64,000 nt of DNA from Ferrimonas sp. YFM. Its GTDB lineage: Bacteria; Pseudomonadota; Gammaproteobacteria; Enterobacterales; Shewanellaceae. The translations under genes were made by a program, and so were the position numbers. Positions within the stretch are counted from its first letter, which is position 1, and each line of letters opens with the position of its first letter. Shown here one piece after another: positions 39,581 to 48,871 of the stretch. Location: positions 2,294,001 to 2,358,000 of the forward strand of contig NZ_AP027368.1 in the NCBI RefSeq assembly GCF_030296015.1, written 5' to 3'. The notes beneath the pieces were generated by a model. The model searched no databases. It saw only the letters and a list, made by a program, of their open reading frames with translations, and was not told the origin of the DNA.

Positions 39581-42160
39581 TCAGCTCAGGCTTTTGCTGA
39601 CCTTTTCATACAGGTCCTTGGAGAGATCCTCCAGTGCCATCAGCTGCTCCAGGCACTCACGCATCTGCTGCTGACGCGCCGGAATATGCTGCTTGAAGCC
39701 GATCAACGGGGTGATGATGCGAGCGGCACACTGAGGGTTGATGCCGTTGAGGCGGGTCAGCTGCTCGGTGAGGAAGCGGTAGCCCGCTCCGGACGCATCG
39801 TGGAACGCCTGAGGGTTGCCATCGGCGAAGGCCCCTACCAGGGCACGAACCCGGTTGGGGTTGCTGATGTCGAAGGCAGAATGATCCATCGCCTGGACGA
39901 TCTCCTCCAGCAGAGGCTCGACCTCCATAGGGGTGGTGGCCAGCTGGCTGAAGTACTTGTCCATCACCAGAGGATCCTGACGCCACTTGGCCTCGAAGGC
40001 GCTCATCATCTGCTGACGCTGGGGCAACAGCCCCTGATTGGCCGCTCGCAGCGCCCCAAGGGTGTCGGTCATATTACCGGCCTGCTCATACTGGGCCAGC
40101 ACCAACTCGGATTCCCCGCCCAGTGCCATAAACTCCAGCAGCAGGTTCTTCAGGGCACGGTGAGGCGCATCGTCTGCGATTACGCATCTCTGATAAGCCT
40201 GCCTCATCTGGCTCGCCAGGGCACTGGCCAGGGTCTGTTGCAATTGGCGGCGAGCCTGGTACAGGGCCACCACGTCACAGCCACTGCGCATCTCCATCAG
40301 GGTGGAGACCGAAGGCAGAGCCAGCATTTGCGAAACCAGGGCGGCATCCAGACTGTCGTCGGCCAGGATCTGCCCAAACGCCTCAGTCAGGGCGCCGTTG
40401 TCCTGGGCTTCACCGTCCAGGGTTGCCAGCACCGCATTGCCCAGAATCCCCTGAGCCGCATCCCAACGGGCTACCGCGTTGTTGGCGTAGCTCATCAGGT
40501 GAATTCGCTCCGCTTCACTCTGGGAGAAATTCAGTTTCACCGGTGCGGAGAACTCCTGCAGCAGGGACGCCACCGGCTTGGCGCTCACCCCGTCAAAGGT
40601 CAGGGTCGCGCTCTCTTCGGTCAGGCTGTACAGCCCGTCGAAGGGCTGCCCGTCCAGCGTCATCTCCAGGGCTTGGCCAGTGGCGCTCAGCAGCTCGAGT
40701 TTCACCGGCAGATGCAGCGGCAGCTTCTGCGCCTGATCCGCCGTGGCCGGCGTATGTTGACTCAGGTGCAGTGTGTACTGGGCCTTGTCGGCGTCAAACG
40801 CCTCCTCAACGGTCAGGACCGGGGTACCGGACTGGCTGTACCAGCGACGGAACAGGGTCAGATCCACGCCGCTGGCGTCCTCCATCGCCTGAACAAAGTC
40901 GTCACAGGTGACCGCCTGGCCGTCGTGCCGCTCTACATAGAGGGCCATCCCCTCCTGGAACCCCTGCTCACCCAGCAGGGTGTGCAGCATGCGGATGATC
41001 TCGGCGCCCTTGTCGTACACGGTCACCGTGTAGAAGTTATTCATCTCGATCACCTTGTCCGGGCGGATCGGGTGGGCCATGGGGCCGGCGTCTTCGGCGA
41101 ACTGAATGCCGCGAATCACCTTGACCGCTTCGATGCGGTGCACCGCGCGGCTGCCAAGATCCGAGGAGAACTCCTGATCCCGGAATACGGTGAGGCCCTC
41201 TTTCAGGCTCAGCTGGAACCAGTCACGGCAGGTGATGCGGTTGCCGGTCCAGTTGTGGAAATACTCATGGCCGATGATCGACTCGATGCGGTCAAACTCG
41301 GCGTCGGTGGCACTGTCGCTGTCTGCCAGCACACACTTGGAGTTGAATACGTTCAGCCCCTTGTTCTCCATGGCTCCCATGTTGAAGAAGTCCACGGCCA
41401 CCACCATGTAGATGTCGAGATCGTACTCGAGGTTAAACCGCTCCTCGTCCCACTTCATCGCCCGCTTCAGGCTGGCGATGGCGTGATGGCCTCGCTCCCG
41501 CTGGCCCTTGTCCACAAACAACTGCAGAGCCACGTCCCGGCCACTGGCGGTGGTGAAGCTGTCCTCAAGCAGATCGAAATCGCCGGCCACCAGGGCAAAC
41601 AGATAGCTGGGCTTCGGATAGGGGTCGACCCAGGTGGCAAAGTGGCGACCACCGTCCAGATCGCCACTGTCCACCTTGTTGCCGTTGGCCAAAAGGTAGG
41701 GATAGGCGGCCTTGTCCGCTTCGATGCGGGTGGTGTATTTGGCCAACACATCTGGCCTGTCCAGGAAGTAGGTGATGCGACGGAACCCTTCCGCCTCACA
41801 CTGGGTACAGAAAGTGCCTTCGGACTTGTACAGGCCTTCCAGTGCGGTGTTTTTGGCCGGGTCGATGCGGGTAACCAGGGTCAAAACCCCGCTGTCTTTG
41901 TCCATGGGCAGCACCAGGTTGCCCTCCCCCAGGCGGTACTCATCTGCTGCCAGGGAGACGCCGTCGATGGACACGGACACCAGCTCCAGCTCCTCACCCA
42001 CCAGCGCCAATTCAGTGGCACCAGGCTGAGTGCGGCGGATGGCGCTTTGAGCGGTCACCAAAGTGGCATGGTCTTCCAGCTGCACCGTCAGGTGAAGGGT
42101 GTCTATCTGATAGGGACTGGCGTGATAATCTAGGCGGTGGCGGGCTGTCGGCTGCGACAT
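39581..42160 (-). CDS. pepN: Aminopeptidase N (M1 family)
   Basis: 859 residues from ATG 42160, which has AGGAGG at ideal distance; the 16 extra codons upstream are not family sequence. Zinc metallopeptidase that removes N-terminal residues from peptides in the cytoplasm. Exopeptidase motif GAMEN at 262-266, zinc site HEYFHNWTGN (His298, His302) with third ligand Glu321 in LKEGLTVF. The C-terminal helical domain is complete (ends LSKDLYEKVSKSLS). Length agrees with E. coli PepN (870). Followed by DUF2835. Confidence 0.97.
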   Translation of the reverse strand: MSQPTARHRLDYHASPYQIDTLHLTVQLEDHATLVTAQSAIRRTQPGATELALVGEELELVSVSIDGVSLAADEYRLGEGNLVLPMDKDSGVLTLVTRIDPAKNTALEGLYKSEGTFCTQCEAEGFRRITYFLDRPDVLAKYTTRIEADKAAYPYLLANGNKVDSGDLDGGRHFATWVDPYPKPSYLFALVAGDFDLLEDSFTTASGRDVALQLFVDKGQRERGHHAIASLKRAMKWDEERFNLEYDLDIYMVVAVDFFNMGAMENKGLNVFNSKCVLADSDSATDAEFDRIESIIGHEYFHNWTGNRITCRDWFQLSLKEGLTVFRDQEFSSDLGSRAVHRIEAVKVIRGIQFAEDAGPMAHPIRPDKVIEMNNFYTVTVYDKGAEIIRMLHTLLGEQGFQEGMALYVERHDGQAVTCDDFVQAMEDASGVDLTLFRRWYSQSGTPVLTVEEAFDADKAQYTLHLSQHTPATADQAQKLPLHLPVKLELLSATGQALEMTLDGQPFDGLYSLTEESATLTFDGVSAKPVASLLQEFSAPVKLNFSQSEAERIHLMSYANNAVARWDAAQGILGNAVLATLDGEAQDNGALTEAFGQILADDSLDAALVSQMLALPSVSTLMEMRSGCDVVALYQARRQLQQTLASALASQMRQAYQRCVIADDAPHRALKNLLLEFMALGGESELVLAQYEQAGNMTDTLGALRAANQGLLPQRQQMMSAFEAKWRQDPLVMDKYFSQLATTPMEVEPLLEEIVQAMDHSAFDISNPNRVRALVGAFADGNPQAFHDASGAGYRFLTEQLTRLNGINPQCAARIITPLIGFKQHIPARQQQMRECLEQLMALEDLSKDLYEKVSKSLS

Positions 42161-42251
42161 GGTTGTCCTCCTGGGAACTGGCCGGGCGGATGTCGCCACC
42201 GAATCCATGTCGGTGTTCGCCCGGATAAAGAGTAATGGGCCATTATAACAA

Positions 42252-42286
42252 CAAAACGCGCCGCTCCAGACGGATGCGACGCGTTT
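42252..42286 (-). terminator. Likely terminator of the symporter gene
   Basis: Minus strand AAACGCG-T-CGC, 11-base loop, GCG-G-CGCGTTT then TGTTGTT: a stem of 7 plus 3 pairs with one mismatch, about 35 bp after the symporter stop codon. Confidence 0.55.
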
Positions 42287-42319
42287 GCTGCAGATTTGCT
42301 CAGTGGTTCGCCAGAGGCG

Positions 42320-43687
42320 TTACAGGTTGAGCACCCCAATCAGGTTGAGGAACACCAGGATGATGGCCACAGGGGCGATGTACCTCAGGCAGGTCTGCCA
42401 CAGCAGGTAGAGCCCAGGCTCGGTGTCCAGCATCTTGCGGCTGATCTGCTCTTTTACCGCCCAGGCGCTGAAGACCGAGATGATCAATCCACCCAGAGGC
42501 AGCATGATGTTGGCAGTGATGTAATCCAGCAGATCGAAGTAGCTCATCTTGATGTCGCCCCACAGGGAGACGACGCTCCACTCGGCGCCGGTGAGGGAGA
42601 ACACCGTCAGCAAGCTCACCAACCAGATGGCGAAGCCCGCTACCGCCGCCGCCTGCCAGCGCAACAGACCGCGATGCTCTACCAGCCAGGCCACACTGGA
42701 CTCAATCAAGGCAATGGAGGAGGTAAAGGCCGCCACCACCACCATCAGGAAGAAGCTGCCGCCAAACAACCACCCCAGGGGCATCTGACCAAAGGCGATG
42801 GGCAGGCTCTGGAAAATCAAACCCGGACCGGCCCCGGCGGGCAAGCCGTTGGCGAACACTATGGGGAAGATCGCCAGTCCGGCCATCAATGCCACCAGAG
42901 TATCCATCAGGGCGATGTAGACCGAGGTCTTCACCAGCGAGGTGCCCTCGGGAAGATAGGCGCCGTACATGATCATGATCCCCGACGCCAGAGACAGGGT
43001 AAAGAAGCTGTGGCCCAGGGCGATCAACACCCCGTTCCAACTCAGTTTGGAAAAGTCCGGCTCGAACATGAAGCGCACCGCCTGGCCAAACTCACCGGTG
43101 TTGGCGGCGTAGAGCACCATGATGGTCAGCAGCACGAAGAGGATGGGCATCATATAGTTGACCGCTTTTTCCAGGCCCTTCTGCACCCCCTTGCCCACGA
43201 CGATGATGGTACCCAGAACGATCACCCCACTCCAGCCAAGCAGTGGGTAGGGGCTGGCATTGAGGTTGGAGAACAGCTGACCTATCTCATCGGCACTGCG
43301 GCCGGTAAAACTGCCGGTGAAGCCGTACCAGGTGTAGGCCACCGCCCAGCCGGCGATCACCACATAGAAGGAGAGAATCAGAAAACCGGCGATCACCCCA
43401 CCCCACCCGGTAACCCGCCAGGCGCTGGAGCGGCCGGAGTCCCGAGCCAGCTTGATCACCGACTTGGAAGGGGCCAGACGACCATACTTACCGATCATCA
43501 CCTCGGCCATCATCACCGGAACACCGATAAGGGCGATGCACACCAGATAGACCAGAACGAAGGCACCGCCGCCGTTCTCGCCCATGATGTAGGGAAACTT
43601 CCAGATATTACCCAAGCCTACCGCGGCGCCGGTGGCGGCCAGAATGTAGGTAAATCGGTTGGACCACCTTCCGTGATACTCAGACAT
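42320..43687 (-). CDS. Sodium:neurotransmitter symporter (NSS) family transporter
   Basis: 455 residues with about 11-12 helices in the LeuT fold. The first helix has the diagnostic GAAVGLGNIWKFPYIMGENG, with the unwound Na+/substrate site; GGGAFVLVYL and later LIALGHSFFTLSLASGIMIMYGAY are also typical. Prokaryotic members take up amino acids such as tyrosine, tryptophan or leucine with sodium; the substrate cannot be fixed here. AAGGGAG precedes the ATG. Upstream there is a perfect TATAAT -10 (43766-43771 on the minus strand) and a 14-bp palindrome, TGCATG-GG-CATGCA, at 43720-43733 within the leader, a possible operator. Single-gene unit. Confidence 0.9.
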   Translation of the reverse strand: MSEYHGRWSNRFTYILAATGAAVGLGNIWKFPYIMGENGGGAFVLVYLVCIALIGVPVMMAEVMIGKYGRLAPSKSVIKLARDSGRSSAWRVTGWGGVIAGFLILSFYVVIAGWAVAYTWYGFTGSFTGRSADEIGQLFSNLNASPYPLLGWSGVIVLGTIIVVGKGVQKGLEKAVNYMMPILFVLLTIMVLYAANTGEFGQAVRFMFEPDFSKLSWNGVLIALGHSFFTLSLASGIMIMYGAYLPEGTSLVKTSVYIALMDTLVALMAGLAIFPIVFANGLPAGAGPGLIFQSLPIAFGQMPLGWLFGGSFFLMVVVAAFTSSIALIESSVAWLVEHRGLLRWQAAAVAGFAIWLVSLLTVFSLTGAEWSVVSLWGDIKMSYFDLLDYITANIMLPLGGLIISVFSAWAVKEQISRKMLDTEPGLYLLWQTCLRYIAPVAIILVFLNLIGVLNL

Positions 43688-43933
43688 CTTGTGACTCCCT
43701 TACTCCACCGGTACCTCGCTGCATGGGCATGCATCCGGCTTATTTTGTTAATATATTGTTTATTTATTATAGCTTTACCATAGCTGGTGCCCTCTGACTA
43801 GGAGGGAACAGGGGGCATTTTCAGGGGATAACCCCATTCTGGGGCGAGGTGCCAGTGCCATCCTCTAAGGCGGGCAGCAACCATGGCACGGAGAACGGAA
43901 TGAGAGCGGGATCACAAACGATCCCTACAGACG

Positions 43934-43961
43934 AAAAAAAGGCCGCTAAGCGGCCTTTTTT
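43934..43961 (-). terminator. Terminator of prc
   Basis: GGCCGC, loop of 3, GCGGCC flanked by seven A and six T; ends the prc-proQ transcript 15 bp after the stop. Because of the flanking A and T runs it can work on both strands. Confidence 0.92.
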
Positions 43962-43975
43962 CAATCAACAGAGCA

Positions 43976-46039
43976 TCACTTCTGTTTGGCGAGTCGGGTC
44001 CAGTCGACCATATCCAGGGTGATGTTGGCGGACTCCGCCAGCAGGTAATCGTTGTCCTGCTCATCACTGTCTGTTTCAGGCTCGTCGTCCAGAGACTTGA
44101 TCGGCTCTTCACCATTGCGGGCACGACGCTCATTGATGCGCGCCAGGGACTGGTCGTCCTCTTCCTGCTCCTTGGCTTTGCGCTCGGCAAGCACCAGAGA
44201 CACGTAGCCTTTGTCCTTCTCCACCCGGTAGGTGGCGATGTCCTCGGCCAGGTAACCGAACTCGGGGTTGGACTCGGTGCGCTTCACGAAGTTGTCGTTG
44301 AGGCTGGACACCATGGTCTGGGGCACCAGATTCAGGGACTGATAGCTGGCCTTGGGCACGGTGTCCCACGGCAACGCATTGTCCTCCTGGGACTCACCGT
44401 ACTCACCAGGTTCGAAGAAGCTGGGGAACTCGATGTCCGGGGTTACCCCCTTGATCTGAGTGCTGCCACCATTGATGCGATAGAAGCGGGCAATGGTGTA
44501 CTGCACGTGGCCCATGGGCTTTTCAAACAGATCGTATGACTTGCCCAGGCTGCGGTGCTGCTGAACCGTACCTTTACCGAAGGTGGGCTCACCAATCACC
44601 ATGGCGCGGCCATAATCCTGCATCGCCGCGGCGAAGATCTCGGAGGCTGACGCACTGTAACGGTTCACCAGCACGGTCAGCGGACCGTCGTAACTGATGC
44701 GACCGTCACTGTCACGGTTGATGTTGATGCGACCGCGCTGATCGCGAATCTGCACCACCGGGCCCTGAGAGATAAACAGACCGGTCAGCAGAGTCGCTTC
44801 AGACAGAGAACCACCGCCGTTGTTACGCAGGTCGATAAGAATCGCTTCGACGTTGTCCTGTTCCAGCTTCTCCAGCTCCTTGGACACATCCTGGCTGATG
44901 TTCACGTAGAAACTGGGGATCTCGATAACACCGATGCGGCGTCCCTGGTTCGGACCCTCATCGGGGACGTACACTTCGGACTTCACCGCGCGATCTTCAA
45001 GTTTCACCTTGTCGCGGACGATCACCACAGACTTGGGCTTGGCGTTGTTACCGCCCTTCTTCGGCAGGATCTCCAGGGTCACCTTGGTGCCCTTGGGTCC
45101 CTTGATCAGGTCAACCACGTCGTCCAGACGCCAGCCGATCACGTCCACCGGCTTCTCACCCTCCTGGCCCACACTGATGATGCGGTCCTCGGGTTTGACG
45201 CCACCGCTCTTGTCCGCCGGGCCACCGGGCACCAGGGAACGGATGGTGGTGTAGTCATCCTCCACCTGCAGCACGGCACCGATGCCTTCCAGAGAGAGGT
45301 TCATCTCGGTCTGGAAGCGATCCGCATTGCGGGGAGAAAGATAACTGGTGTGAGGCTCAATGGTGTAGGCAAAGGCGCCCATCACGTTCTGGAACACATC
45401 TTCGCTGTGGGTCTGACTCAGGCGCTTGAGGGCGTTGTTGTAACGCTTGCCGAGCATCTCTTTGATCTCGGGCCACTCTTTGCCGGTCATCTTCAGGTTC
45501 AGGGCGTCATTCTTGACACGCTGACGCCAGAGTTCATCCAGCTGAGCTTCGTTGGAGGCCCAGGGAGACTCTTCACGGTCGAAGTAGTACTTATCGCCCT
45601 CTTTGGTGAAATCAAAGGGGGTTTCCAGAAGCTTCAGGGCGTAGCTGAATCTCTGGTAACGCTTATCCAGCGCCTGCTGATAGATGGCGTAGGCGTCCTT
45701 CATCTCACCCTTGGCAATCAGGCTGCCAAAGGTGTTGCGGTACTTGCGGAAGCCATCCACGTCGGCCTGGGTAAAGATGCTCTTGTTGTAATCGAGCTGC
45801 TCCAGGTAACGATCAAAGATCTCACCGGAGAACGCCTGGTCCATGGCGAACTTACGGTAATGGGAACGAGTAAACAGATTGGTGATCCGTTTGCTGGCGA
45901 CCTTATGTTGCGCCTCCTGGCTAAGGACGGGGATCTCCTCCTCAGAGATGACCGGTGAGAGGGCCAGGGCCTGGACACTGAACAGCGCGCCAGCGAACAA
46001 GGTGGCCAATGTTGTCATCTTGAGACTCGTTTTCACCAT
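43976..46039 (-). CDS. prc: Carboxy-terminal processing protease Prc (Tsp)
   Basis: 687 residues. Signal peptide at the N terminus (LATLFAGALFSVQALA); periplasmic protease that trims C-terminal ends, including of penicillin-binding protein 3 and peptidoglycan hydrolases. A PDZ domain lies in the middle (NLSLEGIGAVLQVEDDYTTI to GWRLDDVVDLIKGPKGTKV); the serine-lysine dyad is in NRYSASASEIF and TFGKGTVQ. The acidic C-terminal tail (DDEPETDSDEQDNDY) is unusual in its charge. It follows proQ by 30 bp, with AAGGAG before the ATG, as in E. coli. Confidence 0.96.
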   Translation of the reverse strand: MVKTSLKMTTLATLFAGALFSVQALALSPVISEEEIPVLSQEAQHKVASKRITNLFTRSHYRKFAMDQAFSGEIFDRYLEQLDYNKSIFTQADVDGFRKYRNTFGSLIAKGEMKDAYAIYQQALDKRYQRFSYALKLLETPFDFTKEGDKYYFDREESPWASNEAQLDELWRQRVKNDALNLKMTGKEWPEIKEMLGKRYNNALKRLSQTHSEDVFQNVMGAFAYTIEPHTSYLSPRNADRFQTEMNLSLEGIGAVLQVEDDYTTIRSLVPGGPADKSGGVKPEDRIISVGQEGEKPVDVIGWRLDDVVDLIKGPKGTKVTLEILPKKGGNNAKPKSVVIVRDKVKLEDRAVKSEVYVPDEGPNQGRRIGVIEIPSFYVNISQDVSKELEKLEQDNVEAILIDLRNNGGGSLSEATLLTGLFISQGPVVQIRDQRGRININRDSDGRISYDGPLTVLVNRYSASASEIFAAAMQDYGRAMVIGEPTFGKGTVQQHRSLGKSYDLFEKPMGHVQYTIARFYRINGGSTQIKGVTPDIEFPSFFEPGEYGESQEDNALPWDTVPKASYQSLNLVPQTMVSSLNDNFVKRTESNPEFGYLAEDIATYRVEKDKGYVSLVLAERKAKEQEEDDQSLARINERRARNGEEPIKSLDDEPETDSDEQDNDYLLAESANITLDMVDWTRLAKQK

Positions 46040-46069
46040 AAGTGCTTTACTCCTTAAAGCCGGCTCGGA

Positions 46070-46717
46070 TTAGATGCGGATGTGGGACGCTTTAACCTTG
46101 ATGGTCATCCCGGAATCCAGGCGAACCTGAACGTCATCTTTGTTGATGTCTACCACCACACCGTTCGCCGGAGCTCGGCCCAGCTGAACTTTAACTTTCT
46201 GGTCCACGCTAAGGGCATCGGCCTCAACACTCTTGAGTTCGGGACGAGGTTTAGCGGGACGTTTGGCTCCTTCAGGCTTGCTGCGAGGGGCGCCGGAAGG
46301 TTTACCCTTCAGCTTAGACCGTTTATTTGCCGCCGGGGTTCCTTTGTCACCCTGAGGCTTTTGTGCGGCCTTGCGCTCCTTGGCGCGCTCCTGGCTCTCT
46401 TTCAGGGCCTGCTGAGCGTGCTCGACGTGCTGAGCGTCGATCTCGCCACAGGGGGTACCGTCCAGATCGACACGCTGAACGCCCTCTTTGATGGAGCGCA
46501 GGTAACGCCAGCTGTTGGTGTAACGACGCATCGCCTGGCGCAGCTGAGTCTTGCTCACGCGCTCGTCGTCAGCCAGGTTCTCCGCCAGCTCCTGAAACAG
46601 GCCGATCTTCAGCGGCTTGGCATCGCCTTCCTGGCTGAAGCAGTTAGGGAACTTTTCACACAGAAAGGCGATTACTGCCTTGATGTCGGAAAGCTTGGTT
46701 TGGTTCTCAGTAGTCAT
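46070..46717 (-). CDS. proQ: RNA chaperone ProQ
   Basis: 215 residues. N-terminal FinO-like RNA-binding domain (about 1-125; FPNCFS, KPLKIGLFQEL, SKTQLRQAMRRYTNSWRYL, RVDLDGTPCGEID), then a Lys/Pro-rich disordered linker (130-170) and a C-terminal Tudor-like domain (VKVQLGRAPANGVVVDINKD to MTIKVKASHIRI). It binds structured small RNAs and mRNA 3' ends. ATG 46717 was chosen: AGGA lies 9 bp upstream, and the start overlaps the end of the acidic upstream gene, so the two are coupled. Longer frames to 46771 would lie inside that gene. Confidence 0.95.
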   Translation of the reverse strand: MTTENQTKLSDIKAVIAFLCEKFPNCFSQEGDAKPLKIGLFQELAENLADDERVSKTQLRQAMRRYTNSWRYLRSIKEGVQRVDLDGTPCGEIDAQHVEHAQQALKESQERAKERKAAQKPQGDKGTPAANKRSKLKGKPSGAPRSKPEGAKRPAKPRPELKSVEADALSVDQKVKVQLGRAPANGVVVDINKDDVQVRLDSGMTIKVKASHIRI

Positions 46718-47006
46718 CAAATTCATCCTGACCCGAACTGTTGTTGAAATGCTCGTAGAGGGAATCGACAAACCCCTCGATCATTTCATCGTCCAACTCC
46801 GTAAGTTCGGGATTGTGTTGCCAATAGGGCCAGATGGTTTCCAGCATCGCTTCCAGGGAAGCGGGATCCATGTCGTCATCGGCCGCGTCATAAACTGCAT
46901 GATAGAGGCGATTGAGGTTATCTGCCGCCAGTTCCTCTTCGCCTTCCCAATCACCCACCCCTTCGGGGTCGGCGAGGTAGCTGTGAATGGTCACCAGCTC
47001 CTTCAC
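46707..47006 (-). CDS. Small acidic conserved-looking protein between msrC and proQ
   Basis: 99 residues, strongly acidic (about a third Asp and Glu), no signal peptide, no membrane helix. Landmarks: VTIHSYLADPEGVGDWEGEE, NRLYHAVYDA, MLETIWPYWQ and the tail SSGQDEFDDY. GTG start overlapping the msrC stop (GTGA); its 3' end overlaps the proQ start by 11 bp, so msrC, this gene and proQ are translationally linked. I do not recognise the family. The position suggests a regulator or partner of ProQ, whose RNA-binding domain is basic, but there is no direct evidence. Confidence 0.75.
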   Translation of the reverse strand: MKELVTIHSYLADPEGVGDWEGEEELAADNLNRLYHAVYDAADDDMDPASLEAMLETIWPYWQHNPELTELDDEMIEGFVDSLYEHFNNSSGQDEFDDY

Positions 47007-47485
47007 TTCAGGCCCACCTTATCCAGGTGTTGTTCCAGAGCAGAAACCAGGGTTTCAAAACCCACGCGCTCCTCCTCTTTAAACCGGCCATGTACCGGGC
47101 TGTCAATGTCCAGCACCCCAATCACCTTCCCCTGATGGTGCACAGGCACCACAATCTCAGAATTACTGGCAGCATCGCAAGCGATGTGCCCTGGGAAGGC
47201 GTGTACGTCCTCCACCAACTGAGTTGAGTCTTCGGCGACGGCAGTGCCGCACACGCCGCGTCCCACCGGGATGCGAACGCAGGCGACCTGACCCTGGAAT
47301 GGCCCCAACACCAACGTATCCTGATCCTCCAATAAATAAAATCCGGCCCAGTTGAGGTCGGATACGGAGTTGAATATCAGTGCGGAGATATTAGCCAGGT
47401 TGGCGATGAGATTGGGTTCACCCTCGATCAGCGCTTCGGCCTGTTTAGCCAAAGTGGCATAGGGATTCTGATTGGAACTGGACAT
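47003..47485 (-). CDS. msrC: Free methionine-(R)-sulfoxide reductase MsrC (GAF domain)
   Basis: 160 residues, one GAF domain. Cysteines in VACVRIPVGRGVCGTA and GHIACDAASNSEIVVPV are the three conserved active-site cysteines of fRMsr, which reduces free methionine-R-sulfoxide with thioredoxin. NWAGFYLLEDQDTLVLGPFQG is the substrate-binding face. First gene of msrC - acidic protein - proQ - prc, the same neighbourhood as in E. coli (yebR-proQ-prc); divergent from letA. Confidence 0.92.
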   Translation of the reverse strand: MSSSNQNPYATLAKQAEALIEGEPNLIANLANISALIFNSVSDLNWAGFYLLEDQDTLVLGPFQGQVACVRIPVGRGVCGTAVAEDSTQLVEDVHAFPGHIACDAASNSEIVVPVHHQGKVIGVLDIDSPVHGRFKEEERVGFETLVSALEQHLDKVGLK

Positions 47486-47658
47486 CTTTTCGGCGGTTCA
47501 TTCACATAAGGTTGTCATTAACCCAGTTTCTGCCAAGTCAGTCAAGCCCGCAACACTGGTTCGACCAAATTTACCGTGGTATTTGGGTAAAAAGTGACGA
47601 AATTAGCATTGAGTTCGCTATCATAGGGAGGTTAATCACAGCTAAGTGGCGGTAAACT

Positions 47659-48270
47659 TTGTCAAATTGCTCCATTTTGTGCCCGCACTGCGACCAGATA
47701 GTCCGTCGCCGTGCCCTGCCCAAAGGAATGAGGCTGTTCTGTCCACGCTGCCACAGCCGGCTGGTGGACTCCCCCTACTGCGATCTGGACGCCCTGACCG
47801 CCCTGGTGATCACCGCCCTGCTGCTGTTTATTCCCGCCAACCTGTTGCCTATTCTGGAAGTGACCCTGCTTGGCAGCGTACGCCAGGCCACCATCGCCTT
47901 CGGCGCCGTCATCACCTTCGAGCAGGGGTTCTGGCTGGTGGGCATCGCCATCTTCATCGCCGGGGTGCTGGCACCATTGCTGCTGCTGACCTCCATCCTG
48001 CTGCAGCTGGTGCTGCTTAAACTGGGCAAAGGCAAGACCGCCCTAAGGCAATTGATCAAATGGCACCCCATGCTGGACGAGGTGGCGATGCTGGAGGTGT
48101 ACCTCATCAGCTTCTTCGTGGCCGCATTCAAGCTCGGCGACTTTGCCGACCTGCATTACGGCTGGGGAACCTTTTGCTTTATGCTGCTGTTTATAATGGT
48201 GTTCTACGTGCAGTATGAATATAACCGAGACCTGATGTGGCAGAAGTATGAAGAGCAATTCCTTCTCTGA
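47659..48270 (+). CDS. letA: PqiA-type membrane protein, N-terminal half of split LetA
   Basis: 203 residues. A zinc ribbon opens the protein (CPHC near 8-11, CPRC near 28-31), then four helices (about 45-70, 88-120, 140-160, 165-190). It corresponds to the first PqiA module of E. coli LetA (YebS), which has two modules in one chain of 427 residues; here the second module is a separate gene overlapping by 23 bp in another frame. It works with LetB to move phospholipids between inner and outer membranes. TTG start, the first codon after an in-frame stop; the ribosome site is weak. Separate PqiA genes are also known in relatives, so this is more likely a natural split than a frameshift. Confidence 0.85.
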   Translation: MSNCSILCPHCDQIVRRRALPKGMRLFCPRCHSRLVDSPYCDLDALTALVITALLLFIPANLLPILEVTLLGSVRQATIAFGAVITFEQGFWLVGIAIFIAGVLAPLLLLTSILLQLVLLKLGKGKTALRQLIKWHPMLDEVAMLEVYLISFFVAAFKLGDFADLHYGWGTFCFMLLFIMVFYVQYEYNRDLMWQKYEEQFLL

Positions 48271-48871
48271 GCGCGGCATCGACCGCAACTGGACACTGTG
48301 CCGGGGCTGCCACAACATAGTGGTGGTGACCGATTACTGCCCCCGCTGCCACACCCGGGTCGATCCACGACGACCACACAGCCTGCAATACGCCTGGGCG
48401 TTGCTGCTGACCGCGGTGATCATGATCTTTCCGGCCAACTTCTACCCCATCACTCAGGTGACCAATCAGGGCGTGACCGGCTACGACACCATCTTCAGTG
48501 GCATCATCTCCCTGGTGGAATCGGAGATGGTGGGGATCGCCATCATCGTCTTTATTGCCAGTATCCTGGTGCCGGTGATGAAGATCGTCGGCCTGAGCAT
48601 CATCCTGCTGGCGGTCACCCTGAAGCTTCGGCTGTCACGGCGCTGGCTGATGATCTTCTACCACGTTATCGAATTTATCGGCCGCTGGTCGATGCTGGAT
48701 CTCTTTGTGATTGGCATCGTCGCCAGCCTGATCAACATGGGGCAACTGCTGGATGCCAAGCCGGCGCCCGCCGCCACCTTCTTCGCCATGGTGATCCTGT
48801 TCACCCAACTGGCCGCCAAATCCATCGACACACGCTTACTCTGGGACCTCGAATATCACGATGAACAATAA
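48248..48871 (+). CDS. letA: PqiA-type membrane protein, C-terminal half of split LetA
   Basis: 207 residues. Again a zinc ribbon (CRGC near 18-21, CPRC near 31-34) and about four helices, with the sequences FPANFYPITQVTNQG and HVIEFIGRWSMLDLFVIGIVAS, the conserved PqiA core. It overlaps the first half by 23 bp and letB by 11 bp, so the three are translated as one unit. Together the two halves have about the length of E. coli LetA. The protein is the inner-membrane part of the Let lipid-transport system that feeds the LetB tunnel. Confidence 0.87.
   Translation: MKSNSFSERGIDRNWTLCRGCHNIVVVTDYCPRCHTRVDPRRPHSLQYAWALLLTAVIMIFPANFYPITQVTNQGVTGYDTIFSGIISLVESEMVGIAIIVFIASILVPVMKIVGLSIILLAVTLKLRLSRRWLMIFYHVIEFIGRWSMLDLFVIGIVASLINMGQLLDAKPAPAATFFAMVILFTQLAAKSIDTRLLWDLEYHDEQ

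Noticed and set aside
39560-42133. Open frame of 857 codons on the plus strand opposite pepN
   Set aside because: Antisense to a complete aminopeptidase N with all catalytic motifs; high GC makes long shadow frames common here.
47659-48871. A sequencing frameshift in letA
   Set aside because: Each half is complete with its own zinc ribbon, and overlaps are of the coupled type; separate PqiA genes are known in relatives. Kept as split genes, though not fully excluded.
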